Assembly: GCF_900637055.1 (NCBI RefSeq)
Contig: NZ_LR134338.1
Span: 1,372,001-1,436,000 of the forward strand
DNA: 64,000 nt
Origin: Brevibacillus brevis
GTDB lineage: Bacteria > Bacillota > Bacilli > Brevibacillales > Brevibacillaceae
Direction: 5' to 3'
Below the pieces are notes generated by a model. That model had not been told where the DNA came from and made no database searches. It saw only the letters and a program-made list of their open reading frames with translations. Shown in pieces: positions 18,357-27,935 of this stretch. Made by a program: the position numbers and the translations under genes. How positions within the stretch are numbered: position 1 is the stretch's first letter; each line of letters opens with the position of its first letter.

Positions 18357-19882
18357 TCAAGCAAAGCACGTATTTTGACTCGGTATCCCTGATGTCTCTG
18401 TCTACAAAAGCGAATCAAATTGAAGGTGTCGAACAAGCGGTGATCGCGATGGGCACGGACATGAACAAAGAGGTATTGAAAAATGTGGGCTTGCTCACAC
18501 CTGAGCTGGAAGCAGCGAAAACGAGCGACTTGATGATCGTGGTGAAGGCAGCGACAGACGAGCTGTGCGAGAGCGCTCTCATCGCTATCGAAGAACTGTT
18601 CAAGAAAAAAGGCGGCAGCAAATCTGCAACGGAGATCAAATACTCCACGATTGATTCAGCGGCAGCCAGCATTCCAGAGGCAAACCTCGCTGTCATCTCA
18701 GTAAACGGTGCATTTGCGGCAAGAGAAGCGAGAAAAGCATTGGAAAACGATCTGCACGTCATGCTGTTCAGCGACAACGTGAGCATCGAGGAAGAGATCG
18801 CCCTCAAGCAATTCGCGCATGAAAAAGGCCTTTTGATGATGGGACCTGACTGCGGTACGGCGATTATCGGCAATGTGGCGCTGTGCTTCGGAAACGCCGT
18901 GAGAAAAGGCAACATCGGGATCGTAGGCGCATCTGGTACAGGCAGCCAAGAGGTGAGCGTGCGTATCCACGACTTCGGTGGCGGTATCACGCAGCTGATC
19001 GGTACAGGCGGACGCGACCTGTCCGAGCAAGTCGGCGGCATCATGATGCTCGACGGAATCAAAGCGCTGGAAGAGGATGAGGCGACAAAGGTCATCGTGC
19101 TCATTTCCAAGCCACCAGCACCAAGCGTTCAGGAAAAAGTATTGGCACAAGTGAAAAACTGCAAAAAGCCTGTGGTTGTGTACTTCATTGGTGGAGAAGA
19201 AACGCCAGTTCTGGAAGCAGGCGGACATTTTGCAAAAACGAGCAAGGAAGCAGCCATCAAAGCAGTTGTGCTGGCTGGCGCCAACGAAGACGAGCTCAAC
19301 AAGCGCGCTCTCAACTGGCCGCTGATTGAAGAGGTACGGGCAAAGCTGACACCGGAACAAAAATACGTTCGGGGACTGTTCTGCGGCGGTACCCTGTGCG
19401 ACGAAGCGATGTACCTCGCGATGGAAAAGTATGAAGACGTATACAGCAACATTCAAAAGAAAGCGGACTACAAGCTGAAAAACATCCATGAGAGCAAGGC
19501 ACACACTTACCTCGACATGGGCGATGACGACTTTACAAACGGCAAGCCGCATCCAATGATCGACCCGTCCTTGCGCATCGCTAGATTTATGGAAGAAGCA
19601 AAAGATCCTTCCGTCGGCGTCATTCTGATGGACTTCATCTTGGGCTTTGGTTCCCACGAAGATCCTGTCGGCGTGATGCTGCCAGCAATCATTGAAGCAA
19701 AAGCGCAAGCTGCCAAGGAAGGCAGACACCTGGAAATTCTGGGCTACGTGCTGGGTACCGACCTCGATACACCGAACTTTGATGAGCAAGTGAAGAAGCT
19801 GATGGATGCGGGTGTAACGATTGCAAGCAGCAGCACGAACGCAGGTCTTCTGGCTAGAGAATTTGTTGCGAAAGGGGAATAA
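18338..19882 (+). CDS. allF: FdrA/AllF, succinyl-CoA-synthetase-like subunit of oxamate carbamoyltransferase
   Basis: A 514-residue FdrA-family protein, related in fold to the alpha subunit of succinyl-CoA synthetase. Visible: MMGPDCGTAIIGNVALCFGN, GNIGIVGASGTGSQEVSVRI (nucleotide/CoA-type glycine loop) and RGLFCGGTLCDEAMYL. Its start lies inside the end of allH and its stop is two bases before allG, so the three are translationally linked. Known role of the homologue: part of the oxamate carbamoyltransferase complex. The missing active-site histidine loop of true synthetases (expected for FdrA) was not checked residue by residue. Confidence 0.9.
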   Translation: MSTKVVIKQSTYFDSVSLMSLSTKANQIEGVEQAVIAMGTDMNKEVLKNVGLLTPELEAAKTSDLMIVVKAATDELCESALIAIEELFKKKGGSKSATEIKYSTIDSAAASIPEANLAVISVNGAFAAREARKALENDLHVMLFSDNVSIEEEIALKQFAHEKGLLMMGPDCGTAIIGNVALCFGNAVRKGNIGIVGASGTGSQEVSVRIHDFGGGITQLIGTGGRDLSEQVGGIMMLDGIKALEEDEATKVIVLISKPPAPSVQEKVLAQVKNCKKPVVVYFIGGEETPVLEAGGHFAKTSKEAAIKAVVLAGANEDELNKRALNWPLIEEVRAKLTPEQKYVRGLFCGGTLCDEAMYLAMEKYEDVYSNIQKKADYKLKNIHESKAHTYLDMGDDDFTNGKPHPMIDPSLRIARFMEEAKDPSVGVILMDFILGFGSHEDPVGVMLPAIIEAKAQAAKEGRHLEILGYVLGTDLDTPNFDEQVKKLMDAGVTIASSSTNAGLLAREFVAKGE

Positions 19883-19884
19883 TC

Positions 19885-21309
19885 ATGAGCAAAATCAACG
19901 AGCTGTTTAACGGAAAAATTCATGCGATTAACGTAGGGATCGAGTTTTTCAAAGACGATATCATCAAGCAAAATGCGAATGCGTCTCATCTGGATTGGAA
20001 GCCACCAGGCGGCGGAAAGCCTGAGCTGATCAACGCTCTCGACAGACTGGAAAACGCTGCTGTCGCTCAGAAAATCGCTGCGGCAAACAAGCTGGCGGTA
20101 GAGCGCATCATCAACTCCCAGCCGATGCTTGTTGGCTTCGACCAAGCGATCAATGTGGTACCAGGCATGACAAAAACCACGATTCTGCACGCAGGCCCGC
20201 CCATTACTTGGGACAAAATGTGCGGCGCGATGAAAGGTGCCGTAACTGGAGCAATCGTATTCGAGGGCTTGGCAAAAGACATCGAGGAAGCTGAACAGGT
20301 AGCTGCTTCCGGCGCAATCACGTTCTCCCCATGCCACGAACACAACTGCGTAGGCTCCATGGCAGGTGTGACATCCGCTTCGATGTTCATGCATGTGGTG
20401 AAAAACAAGACGTACGGAAACGTCGCTTACACCAACCTGAGTGAGCAGATGGCTAAAATTTTGCGCATGGGCGCCAACGATGAAAGCGTCATCGCCCGTC
20501 TGAACTGGATGCGCGATGTATTGGGACCCATGCTGCGTGATGCGATGAAAATTGCGGGCGAAATCGATCTTCGTCTCATGCTGGCGCAAGCGCTGCACAT
20601 GGGTGACGAATGCCACAACCGCAACAACGCAGGTACGAGCTTGTTGATTCAAGCGCTGACTCCGTACATTTTGGAGACAGATTTCACAAAAGAACAAAAA
20701 CGCGAAGTATTCGATTTCGTCGCAAGCAGCGATTACTTCTCTGGCCCGACATGGATGGCGATGTGCAAATGCGCACTGGACGCAGCGCATGGAATCGAGA
20801 ACAGCACGATTGTCACTACAATGGCGCGCAATGGGGTAGAGTTCGGTATCCGAGTAAGCGGTATGGCTGGCAACACCTGGTTTACTGGACCAGCACAAAA
20901 GGTAATCGGTCCGATGTTTGCAGGCTACAAGCCAGAGGATTCCGGCTTGGATATCGGGGACAGTGCGATCACCGAAACATATGGGATCGGTGGCTTTGCA
21001 ATGGCGGCAGCTCCAGCGATTGTTGCACTTGTAGGCGGAACGGTTGAAGAAGCGATCGGCTTCTCCACCACGATGAAAGAAATCACGACAGCAGAAAATC
21101 CAAACGTCACGATTCCACTCTTGGACTTTAGAGGAGTACCGACAGGAATCGATATTCGTCAGGTGATCCAAACAGGCATCCTGCCGATTATCAACACCGC
21201 CATTGCGCATAAAGACGCAGGTATCGGCATGATCGGTGCGGGTATTACGTATCCGCCGATGGAAGCTTTTGAAAAGGCATTGCTCGCAGTGACGGAAACG
21301 ATTAGCTAA
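19885..21309 (+). CDS. allG: DUF1116 protein, AllG-type subunit of oxamate carbamoyltransferase
   Basis: A 474-residue DUF1116 family protein equivalent to E. coli YlbE/AllG. Family-typical stretches include ITFSPCHEHNCVGSMAGVTS, HMGDECHNRNNAGTSLL and MARNGVEFGIRVSGM. The CHEH and CHNRN clusters suggest metal or substrate binding (inference). It follows allF with a two-base gap and is the third of the carbamoyltransferase subunits. A hairpin separates it from the permease gene. Confidence 0.88.
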   Translation: MSKINELFNGKIHAINVGIEFFKDDIIKQNANASHLDWKPPGGGKPELINALDRLENAAVAQKIAAANKLAVERIINSQPMLVGFDQAINVVPGMTKTTILHAGPPITWDKMCGAMKGAVTGAIVFEGLAKDIEEAEQVAASGAITFSPCHEHNCVGSMAGVTSASMFMHVVKNKTYGNVAYTNLSEQMAKILRMGANDESVIARLNWMRDVLGPMLRDAMKIAGEIDLRLMLAQALHMGDECHNRNNAGTSLLIQALTPYILETDFTKEQKREVFDFVASSDYFSGPTWMAMCKCALDAAHGIENSTIVTTMARNGVEFGIRVSGMAGNTWFTGPAQKVIGPMFAGYKPEDSGLDIGDSAITETYGIGGFAMAAAPAIVALVGGTVEEAIGFSTTMKEITTAENPNVTIPLLDFRGVPTGIDIRQVIQTGILPIINTAIAHKDAGIGMIGAGITYPPMEAFEKALLAVTETIS

Positions 21310-21331
21310 CAGCTTTTCATCCTAGGTGACT

Positions 21332-21365
21332 CAGCTTTCGCGGCAAAAGAAGGTTGCGAAAGCTG
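21332..21365 (+). other. Hairpin between allG and the permease gene
   Basis: A 13-bp stem (CAGCTTTCGCGGC / GTTGCGAAAGCTG, two G-T pairs) with an eight-base loop and no T-run. It probably shapes mRNA decay or partial read-through between operon halves. Confidence 0.55.
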
Positions 21366-21384
21366 GGTTGAATGAGGAAGGTGA

Positions 21385-22872
21385 ATGAACATGGGACAGG
21401 CAAATGTAAAGGAATCATATGAAGAATTCAAGTCCTATGGATACGCGGACGATATTTTGCCGAAGACTTCCGAAAATCGAGATTGGGGCACCTTTAACTA
21501 CGTGACCGTGTGGATGGGCGCTGTGCATAATCTCATGTCGTACATGACTGTAGCCGGATTCTTTGTCCTCGGATTATCCGTTCCGCAAGTCTTGTGGGCA
21601 GTCATGATTGCTGCCTTGATTGTTTCGGCTGGCTATGTATTGAATGGCTATGCGGGAACGAAGTACGGAATTGGCTATTCGATGCTGTTGCGCAGCTCCT
21701 TTGGTGTAAAAGGCTCGATCATTCCTGCTATATGTCGCGGGCTTATCGCTGGTGTTGTGTTTTTTGGGACCAAAACAATTATTGGCGCACAATCCTTTAA
21801 TGTCATTTTTGAGAAAATATTCCCTGGCTATATGAATATGGTTCCAGGCTTTGATTTTCTCGGATTAGATTTCCCGACCATGCTTTCTTATGTGATCCTC
21901 TGGGTCATTACAGTTGGATTGTTTTTAGGTGGAATGAAAATTCTCAGTCTGTTTAGTAAATGGTCTTCACCGATCATCTATATTTTCATTGTAGGTGCAG
22001 CGATTTGGGCGATCAGCGTTGCTGGCGGATTTGGTCCGATCTTTGCTTATGCTCCTGCCAAACCGATGGAGAATTGGCTTGTCTTTATCGCATGTGTAAG
22101 TGCATTGGTATCGAACTGGGGCGGCCCGATTGTCAATATTGCAGACCTTACGCAAAGGGCAAAACACCCAAAAGCTCCGATGATTGGTCTGCCGCTTGGG
22201 ATGATTGCATCCTACATCCTGTTTGGAATTACGTGTGTAGGATTGTTGGTTGGAACACAAATTGCGTTTGGCATCACAGACTTTAATGTCGTCGCTGCCA
22301 TTGATCAAATTGGGAATCCTGTTGCCGTCATTATCTTGTTGCTGGCACTGAATATAGGTTCGACGAGCTATGTTGTGTTTGGGAATTTGCTTCCATCTGG
22401 ACTGCAAATGACAGCGCTTCTTCCGAAAATGTTTACTGTGAAATCAGCGGCTATCTTGACAGCTGTATTGGGGACTGTCATTTTACCTTGGAAGCTGGTG
22501 GACGGTACGGCCGCGCTGTATATGTTCTATAGTTTTATCGGCTCCATGTACGGTCCAATTACGGGGATCATGCTGGTCAGCTTTTTCATTGAAAGAAAAA
22601 GAAAGCTGGATCTATCAACCATCTACGTAAAACCAGGTGAAAACGGAGAATACGAAAACGGCTTTAATAGGGTGGCATGCGGCGTATTGATCGTCAGCTT
22701 CTTGATTACGCTATCCGGCTCTTTCTTGCCAAATGTGCCACTATTGGCAAACATCAGCAAGTCAGCATTCCTTAGCGGGTCGATCATTTCCGGCGTTTTA
22801 TATGCGCTGTGCTATAGATGGAACAAACCAAGCACGATCACGCAGAGTGAAAGAGCTGCAAAAGTATCTTAA
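21385..22872 (+). CDS. NCS1-family permease (cytosine/purine/allantoin type)
   Basis: A 495-residue, about 12-helix membrane importer of the NCS1 family, which brings in nucleobases, hydantoins or allantoin with Na+ or H+. Seen: NYVTVWMGAVHNLMSYMT in helix 1, the GYGIGYSMLLRSSFGVKG-like loop, NWGGPIVNIADLTQRAK in the middle, and alternating hydrophobic stretches to the end. Start ATG 21385 or 21391, both behind GAGGAAGG. It sits in the carbamoyltransferase operon, so a ureide or purine substrate is likely. The precise substrate cannot be read. Confidence 0.86.
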   Translation: MNMGQANVKESYEEFKSYGYADDILPKTSENRDWGTFNYVTVWMGAVHNLMSYMTVAGFFVLGLSVPQVLWAVMIAALIVSAGYVLNGYAGTKYGIGYSMLLRSSFGVKGSIIPAICRGLIAGVVFFGTKTIIGAQSFNVIFEKIFPGYMNMVPGFDFLGLDFPTMLSYVILWVITVGLFLGGMKILSLFSKWSSPIIYIFIVGAAIWAISVAGGFGPIFAYAPAKPMENWLVFIACVSALVSNWGGPIVNIADLTQRAKHPKAPMIGLPLGMIASYILFGITCVGLLVGTQIAFGITDFNVVAAIDQIGNPVAVIILLLALNIGSTSYVVFGNLLPSGLQMTALLPKMFTVKSAAILTAVLGTVILPWKLVDGTAALYMFYSFIGSMYGPITGIMLVSFFIERKRKLDLSTIYVKPGENGEYENGFNRVACGVLIVSFLITLSGSFLPNVPLLANISKSAFLSGSIISGVLYALCYRWNKPSTITQSERAAKVS

Positions 22873-22890
22873 CAAGGGGAGAAGTGCCCA

Positions 22891-23841
22891 GTGGAAAAAC
22901 TCGTTATTGTTGCAATCGGCGGCAACTCATTGGTTAAGGATAATGGTCGCAACACGATTCAAGACCAGTATGAGGCCGTATGTGAAACTGCAGCAAATAT
23001 AGCAGATATGGTGCAAGAAGGTTACAACGTTGTCGTTACGCACGGCAACGGACCGCAGGTTGGATTTGCTTTGCAAAGATGCGAAATCGCGAATGAAGTG
23101 TCCGGGATGCCTACGATCCCGCTGGTCAATTGCGTGGCGGATACGCAGGGGGGAATCGGCTACCAAATCCAGCAGGCACTCACCAACGAATTTGCCAAAA
23201 GAGGAATCAACAAAAAAGTGGCGAGCGTCATCACACAGGTAGAAGTCAGCAAGGATGATCCGAACTTCGAAAATCCAACGAAGCCAGTCGGCTCCTTCTT
23301 CACGCTGGAGCAGGCGGAAGAGATGCGCAAAGAGCATCCGGACTGGGTATTTATCGAGGATTCCGGTCGCGGCTACAGAAGAGTGGTGCCTTCCCCTAAG
23401 CCAATCGACATCGTGGAAAAAGACGCAATCAAATCGTTGATCGAAGCGGGATATGTGGTAGTTGCTGTTGGCGGCGGCGGTATTCCGGTTGTGAAAACGG
23501 GCGAAAATACGTACGATGGGATTGATGCTGTCATCGACAAAGATTTTGCCACCAGCTTGCTGGCAGAGCAGATCGATGCACAGACATTGATCATTACGAC
23601 AGGTGTTCCGCAGGTGTGCATTAACTTCGGCAAGCCGAATCAAAAGGCGCTGGAGCGCATCACGGTAGAGGAAACGAAGCAATACGTTCGTGAAGAGCAC
23701 TTCGCAAAAGGCAGCATGCTGCCAAAAATTGAGGCCAGCCTGAGCTTTTTGGAGAAAAACGGGTCAAGTGTGATCATTACGAACCCAGAGAGCTTAAAGG
23801 ATGCGATTACGAACAAAGCAGGGACACACATCGTAAAATAA
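22891..23841 (+). CDS. arcC: Carbamate kinase
   Basis: A 316-residue carbamate kinase that transfers phosphate from carbamoyl phosphate to ADP, giving ATP, ammonia and CO2. Family motifs are clear: IVAIGGNSLVKD at the start, VVTHGNGPQVGFALQR, VNCVADTQGGIGYQIQQAL, VVAVGGGGIPV, and the end EKNGSSVIITNPE. GTG start at 22891 behind a GGGGAGA site. It uses the carbamoyl phosphate made by AllFGH, which makes this an energy-yielding pathway, equivalent to the E. coli AllK/YbcF gene beside fdrA. Confidence 0.93.
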   Translation: MEKLVIVAIGGNSLVKDNGRNTIQDQYEAVCETAANIADMVQEGYNVVVTHGNGPQVGFALQRCEIANEVSGMPTIPLVNCVADTQGGIGYQIQQALTNEFAKRGINKKVASVITQVEVSKDDPNFENPTKPVGSFFTLEQAEEMRKEHPDWVFIEDSGRGYRRVVPSPKPIDIVEKDAIKSLIEAGYVVVAVGGGGIPVVKTGENTYDGIDAVIDKDFATSLLAEQIDAQTLIITTGVPQVCINFGKPNQKALERITVEETKQYVREEHFAKGSMLPKIEASLSFLEKNGSSVIITNPESLKDAITNKAGTHIVK

Positions 23842-23868
23842 TGGCCTCTTGAGGGAGGATGCAAGACA

Positions 23869-24321
23869 ATGGATTACATGAAGCTGGCAGTGGAAAAAAC
23901 GATGGAAGGTATGAACAACAAGCTCGGTGGTCCTTTCGGGGCGGCTGTCGTCAAAGGGGACGAAATCATCGCTGTATGCAGCAATCGCATGATGGCAGAT
24001 ATGGACCCGTCCCAGCACGCAGAGATGGTAGCCATTCGCGAAGCGTGCAAGACCTTGGGCACGATGGACCTGACAGGCTGCGAAATTTACGCGACATGCG
24101 AGCCTTGCCCGATGTGCGTGGGTGCTATCATCTGGTCTGGCATCAAGGTCGTTCATTACTGCTCAACTGCGGAGGATGCGCATGAGAACGGTTTTTCGGA
24201 TAAGCATCTTCGCGACTATTTTTCCGGTAAGGATCAGAGCGTTTTGAACATGATCAAGGTCGAGAAGCGTGAGGACTGCGATCAGTTGTTTAGGCACTAT
24301 CTTCAGTTGAACAAAGAGTAG
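23869..24321 (+). CDS. guaD: Cytidine-deaminase-fold enzyme, probable guanine deaminase
   Basis: A 150-residue zinc deaminase of the CDA fold with the size and layout of Bacillus guanine deaminase GuaD (guanine to xanthine). The zinc motif is HAEMVAIREA with Glu as proton shuttle, followed by CEPCPMC. The stretch after the core, with AHENGFSD, resembles GuaD rather than the tRNA adenosine deaminase TadA. GGGAGG precedes the ATG. It is the last gene before the terminator, which fits purine breakdown under PucR. Other amine substrates such as a triazine remain possible. Confidence 0.78.
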   Translation: MDYMKLAVEKTMEGMNNKLGGPFGAAVVKGDEIIAVCSNRMMADMDPSQHAEMVAIREACKTLGTMDLTGCEIYATCEPCPMCVGAIIWSGIKVVHYCSTAEDAHENGFSDKHLRDYFSGKDQSVLNMIKVEKREDCDQLFRHYLQLNKE

Positions 24322-24356
24322 AAGGTAATTGAATAGCGGACAAGAAACACGGATGT

Positions 24357-24380
24357 AAGGGCCTTATAAGGGCCCTTTTT
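24357..24380 (+). terminator. Intrinsic terminator of the all operon
   Basis: AAGGGCC/GGCCCTT stem, seven-base loop, then a T-run. Confidence 0.9.
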
Positions 24381-24530
24381 CTCTTTGTTATTTTCCCTGT
24401 ATCTTACCGCCATGATTGCTTGTCTATTAAGATGCGTAGGCTTGTCTCACGTAAGATGAGGTGACAATTTTTTCTAAACATCGTCTTATTGTGTGAGCTT
24501 CAACGTCAAGAAAAGATGGAGGATACATGT

Positions 24531-25982
24531 ATGACCTCGACCTCTCAAAGGCGTTATCCTGTACTGGCAAGGAGCACACTCCTAACAGTCACGCTGCTCC
24601 TGTCACCAGCCTCGGGCACAGTCATGGCAAATCAGACAGGGAACCACCAAGCAGCAGCTCACCTTCAGGAAAATCAGTTAAGCGAAAAGGCAAAACGAAC
24701 GGAGCAAAAGCTGCAAATGATCGTCCCAGCGCTCGATGACACATCTAGACATATTACCTTGGAAACGAAAGACCAGCCTGTGTACGAAATCCGTTATGAA
24801 AAAAATAATGAATTCTTTGCCAGAGCCTATATCCATGCAGAAACCGGGAAGTTGCTCACGTATTTATTGGATGACAAGGATCTTGAAAATCCTGATGACA
24901 AGCTGGCCTATAAGAGCGCCGATACCTTCATGGAAGGCTTGATCGGTGAAATGCGCAGCCTGTACAAGGTAACGCGGGCTCCTGTAGGCGATGTCATCTA
25001 TAGCCGCTATGTAAATGGCATCGAGGTAGTTGGCGATGAGTTTCGGTTGTCAGTAAACAGTGCGGGACAGGTAACCAACGTTTCGGCAGGAGAAAACACG
25101 CTGACAAACATCAATCCAGCTGACTTCCTCCCCCCAGCCCAAGCGATGAAGAAAGATCAGCTCAGTCACTTTATCCCACCCCGCCTGCAACTTATGTACA
25201 CCCATGGTGAAAATCAGACCAATCTCGTCTACTCCTCTGCATTCTCCGGTTATATAGACGCAGTAACAGGAGCTGAGCTGTTCACTATTCGGCAATATAG
25301 AAAGTGGAGGTGGAAACCAATCTCCCTCACGCCTGGTGGAAAGGTAGTAAAGGTCACGAATGAGCAGGAGGCAAAGCGAATATACGAAAGCGAGTTTGGT
25401 ATGAGCTTGAAGGGTAGTATCTTCAACGGCTTCCATAACGAGATGGAGAGTATCTATTTTTCCCCTGATGAAAAGGAGTTATTAGTTACGAAGGATGGTG
25501 ATGTGATCAGATTTAAAAGCTATTCGAACGTCCCACCCCAAAGAGGGAAGGCAACATTGTCGGAAAAGCAGGTTCTTGAGAAAGCCGTTCAGTTCATGCA
25601 ACCATATCTTAAACAGGAAGAAAAGGAGTTCTACTACATATTGAATACTGATGAGGAGAATCCAAATCAGTATGTAGTTGAGTTTGTGCCATCTGTTGAG
25701 GGGCTACCGCTGGTATACGGACGATGCATTGTTGTGAGTGTGAATGGATTCACAGGGAAAATCACCGAGTACTATCAAAAGCTCGACCAAAAGCCCGCCA
25801 AGCTCCCGGATAAGAGGAAGGCTGTCTCCATGGATGCAGCAGCCCAGGCTTTGCTGGCGCAACCCACTGAACTGCTATACATCTATCCATTCATTAATGG
25901 AGAGAAGTTGGCCAAACCGGTTCTTGTTTATTCCATTGATGGTAACGATATCAATGCCCTGACAGGTAAGGTCGAAGAGTAG
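24531..25982 (+). CDS. Secreted YcdB/YcdC-repeat protein
   Basis: A 483-residue exported protein. Its signal peptide (MTSTSQRRYPVLARSTLLTV to about VMA) is followed by PepSY-like/YcdB-type modules. Repeated patterns such as YEIRYEKNNEFFARAYIHAETGKLL and SSAFSGYIDAVTGAELF resemble YcdB/YcdC units, which often inhibit or escort proteases. GGAGG ends eight bases before ATG 24531; an overlapping ATG at 24527 opens only a shadow frame. Transcribed alone after the all operon terminator. Function not established. Confidence 0.75.
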   Translation: MTSTSQRRYPVLARSTLLTVTLLLSPASGTVMANQTGNHQAAAHLQENQLSEKAKRTEQKLQMIVPALDDTSRHITLETKDQPVYEIRYEKNNEFFARAYIHAETGKLLTYLLDDKDLENPDDKLAYKSADTFMEGLIGEMRSLYKVTRAPVGDVIYSRYVNGIEVVGDEFRLSVNSAGQVTNVSAGENTLTNINPADFLPPAQAMKKDQLSHFIPPRLQLMYTHGENQTNLVYSSAFSGYIDAVTGAELFTIRQYRKWRWKPISLTPGGKVVKVTNEQEAKRIYESEFGMSLKGSIFNGFHNEMESIYFSPDEKELLVTKDGDVIRFKSYSNVPPQRGKATLSEKQVLEKAVQFMQPYLKQEEKEFYYILNTDEENPNQYVVEFVPSVEGLPLVYGRCIVVSVNGFTGKITEYYQKLDQKPAKLPDKRKAVSMDAAAQALLAQPTELLYIYPFINGEKLAKPVLVYSIDGNDINALTGKVEE

Positions 25983-26124
25983 TAGAATGAAAACCTTCCA
26001 CGATATTTAGAACACATCATTTGTGATAAGATAAAAAAATATGAGACGCAATACTAATGAATAAACAGCGAGTGAAAAGAAATCTATTTTCTGCTAGAGC
26101 TTCTTTTAAACTAGAGGTGGCACC

Positions 26125-26691
26125 ATGTTAAAACGTTTATTTGTTTCAGGATACAAGGCTCACGAGCTGGGCATTTTCAATGAAAAAAATCCGGGGTTGA
26201 CCATTATAAAGAAAGCACTGAAACGGGAACTCGTAAGATTCCTTGAGGAAGAATTGGAATGGGTCATCATATCAGGTCAACTCGGGGTAGAAATGTGGGC
26301 AGCCGAAACTGTTCTGGAATTGAAAAAGGAGTATCCACATCTAAAACTGGCGGTAATCACTCCGTTTTTGAATCAAGAGGAAAAGTGGAAAGAAGAGACC
26401 CAGGATTACTACCGAAATATTGTGATGCAAGCTGACTATATCAATAGTGTCTATCAAACACCTTACCAGGGAGTTTGGCAGCTTGGAGAGAAAGACAAAT
26501 TCTTGCTATCCAATTCAGATGGTCTCTTGTTAGTTTACGATGAAGAAAACGAAGGGTCTCCGAAATTTCTAAGTAAGCTCGCCGCACAAAAAACGGAAAT
26601 GGGCGACTATCAGTTATTTCGAATTAACGCATATGACTTACAGACCATTGCAGAGGAACAGCAGCAAGAATTATACAATGACTACTTCTAA
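26125..26691 (+). CDS. ypsA: YpsA-family (DUF1273, SLOG) protein
   Basis: A 188-residue member of the DUF1273/YpsA family, with a Rossmann-like SLOG fold thought to bind nucleotides. Recognisable: LFVSGYKAHELGIF at the start, EWVIISGQLGVEMWAAE and DGLLLVYDEENEGSPKF. In Bacillus and Staphylococcus YpsA/GpsB-linked proteins affect cell division. AGAGGTGG precedes ATG 26125. Followed at once by a terminator. Confidence 0.9.
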   Translation: MLKRLFVSGYKAHELGIFNEKNPGLTIIKKALKRELVRFLEEELEWVIISGQLGVEMWAAETVLELKKEYPHLKLAVITPFLNQEEKWKEETQDYYRNIVMQADYINSVYQTPYQGVWQLGEKDKFLLSNSDGLLLVYDEENEGSPKFLSKLAAQKTEMGDYQLFRINAYDLQTIAEEQQQELYNDYF

Positions 26692-26697
26692 ACAAAG

Positions 26698-26724
26698 AAA
26701 CCAGCTATGGGAAGCTGGTTTTTA
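26698..26724 (+). terminator. Intrinsic terminator of ypsA
   Basis: AAACCAGCT/AGCTGGTTT stem with a six-base loop, then TTATTTTT. Confidence 0.85.
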
Positions 26725-26979
26725 TTTTTGGACAGTCGCTTCCGTTTGTCCAATATCGGTCTATTGCTTTAATCGTCCATTGTCTGGGGCAAACAATTAT
26801 ATTTGGTTAACAACAATAGTGATTCCTGTGTTTTTAGGCATTAGTCAGTGCTGCTCAATTCGGGGTAGACAGTAGACTCCATTTTGTTAAGCGCTGTTCT
26901 CGAATGTCAAACTAGTAGAAACCTAACCGAAAGGAAATAGTATCGATAATAACCATTACTACTAATGGAGGGGTGACAA

Positions 26980-27465
26980 ATGATATACTTTAAGGAATCT
27001 AGACCATATTTTCTAATTGAAGATTCTATTTTACCTTTTCGAGCAGAATTATATTTCGAAATATTTAATTGCTTTCTAGATAAAGACGAATTTTTGTTAT
27101 TTGCTGGCCCAGTAAAAACAACTGATCGAAAGTATATGAAATTTATAGAAGAGCGCAAGGTATTAATTGGTTCAATTGATACATGGTTTTGGTGGCCAAA
27201 GTTAGCAAGGGAAATTCTTTGGTTTAGGCCAAAAAATAATATGGAAATCTTGAACGAAATAAAGGTTTTTTGTGCATGCATTGTCACTGAATCTGGAAAT
27301 AAAAATATTAACAATTATAGTTTTGCTATGACGATAGAAGAGACCGATGAAGGTATATGCTTATACATCTCTGAACAGGCCAAAGGTAGGTTTTTATCTG
27401 AAGTATTCCCGAAAATAGAAAAAGTTATGAAAAATAACAATGTTTCATATGAATCATTAATTTAA
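26980..27465 (+). CDS. Orphan hypothetical protein, immunity-like
   Basis: A 161-residue AT-rich gene with a good GGAGGGG site ahead of ATG 26980. I do not recognise the family. The protein is soluble, with an aromatic/acidic central part (DTWFWWPKLAREILWF) and no signal peptide or enzyme motif. It shares a faint pattern (KFIEERKVL, then a Trp-rich stretch, then a CxxVV-type strand) with the 169-residue protein at 30698. Such lone small proteins are often immunity proteins for polymorphic toxins, but no toxin lies beside it. The base composition differs from its neighbours, which hints at acquisition. Confidence 0.6.
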   Translation: MIYFKESRPYFLIEDSILPFRAELYFEIFNCFLDKDEFLLFAGPVKTTDRKYMKFIEERKVLIGSIDTWFWWPKLAREILWFRPKNNMEILNEIKVFCACIVTESGNKNINNYSFAMTIEETDEGICLYISEQAKGRFLSEVFPKIEKVMKNNNVSYESLI

Positions 27466-27556
27466 CATTGCAGGTAACTAATCTTTTCTTTGGGTTGTTT
27501 CAGAAATAACAAATTCAAAACTCCTTCTACTGTCATTAGGATCTATTAACTTAGCG

Positions 27557-27594
27557 CCACTCTGCGCCTTAACCGGCGTAGGGTGGTTCTTTTT
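27557..27594 (+). terminator. Intrinsic terminator downstream of the orphan gene
   Basis: 12-bp stem CCACTCTGCGCC/GGCGTAGGGTGG (two G-T pairs), six-base loop, then TTCTTTTT. Confidence 0.8.
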
Positions 27595-27907
27595 GAGTAA
27601 AATGAACACGACCCCAGTGCCGAAAATAAATTGGTCGGCACGTACTGAATGAACTTAACCCTAATCACCCCCGTATGTTGTTCCTTTAATGTGCCTGTAC
27701 GCAAATAAATGCTTGAATTTTAACCCATTAGCGTTACATATTGCAGGTTCGAACAAAGGGAGCTTTGACGATGGCGAAGATTCGGCTGAATATCATTTCA
27801 AAAAAACGGCGCATCAGTAGGGGTGGAAACGATAGAAGGAAAGAATATAATCGTGATTCGCATGAACGTGAGACAACTAATGTACGGGTAATTCACGGGG
27901 TATCTAC

Positions 27908-27935
27908 AAAAACGCCTGGTAACACGGGCGTTTTT
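27908..27935 (+). terminator. Terminator-like hairpin in the leader of the MBL gene
   Basis: AAAAACGCC/GGCGTTTTT nine-bp stem with T-run, about 100 bases before the MBL start and with no complete gene just upstream. Placement suggests an attenuator or a relic of a lost gene. Confidence 0.7.

Noticed and set aside
19744-21210. 488-codon minus-strand frame opposite allG
   Set aside because: Shadow of allG, which has clear family motifs; the reverse product is Cys/His/Arg-rich nonsense with no ribosome site.
26678-26875. 65-80 residue + strand frame with two hydrophobic stretches after ypsA
   Set aside because: Its first codons are the ypsA end and the terminator hairpin; composition and lack of a ribosome site argue against a gene.
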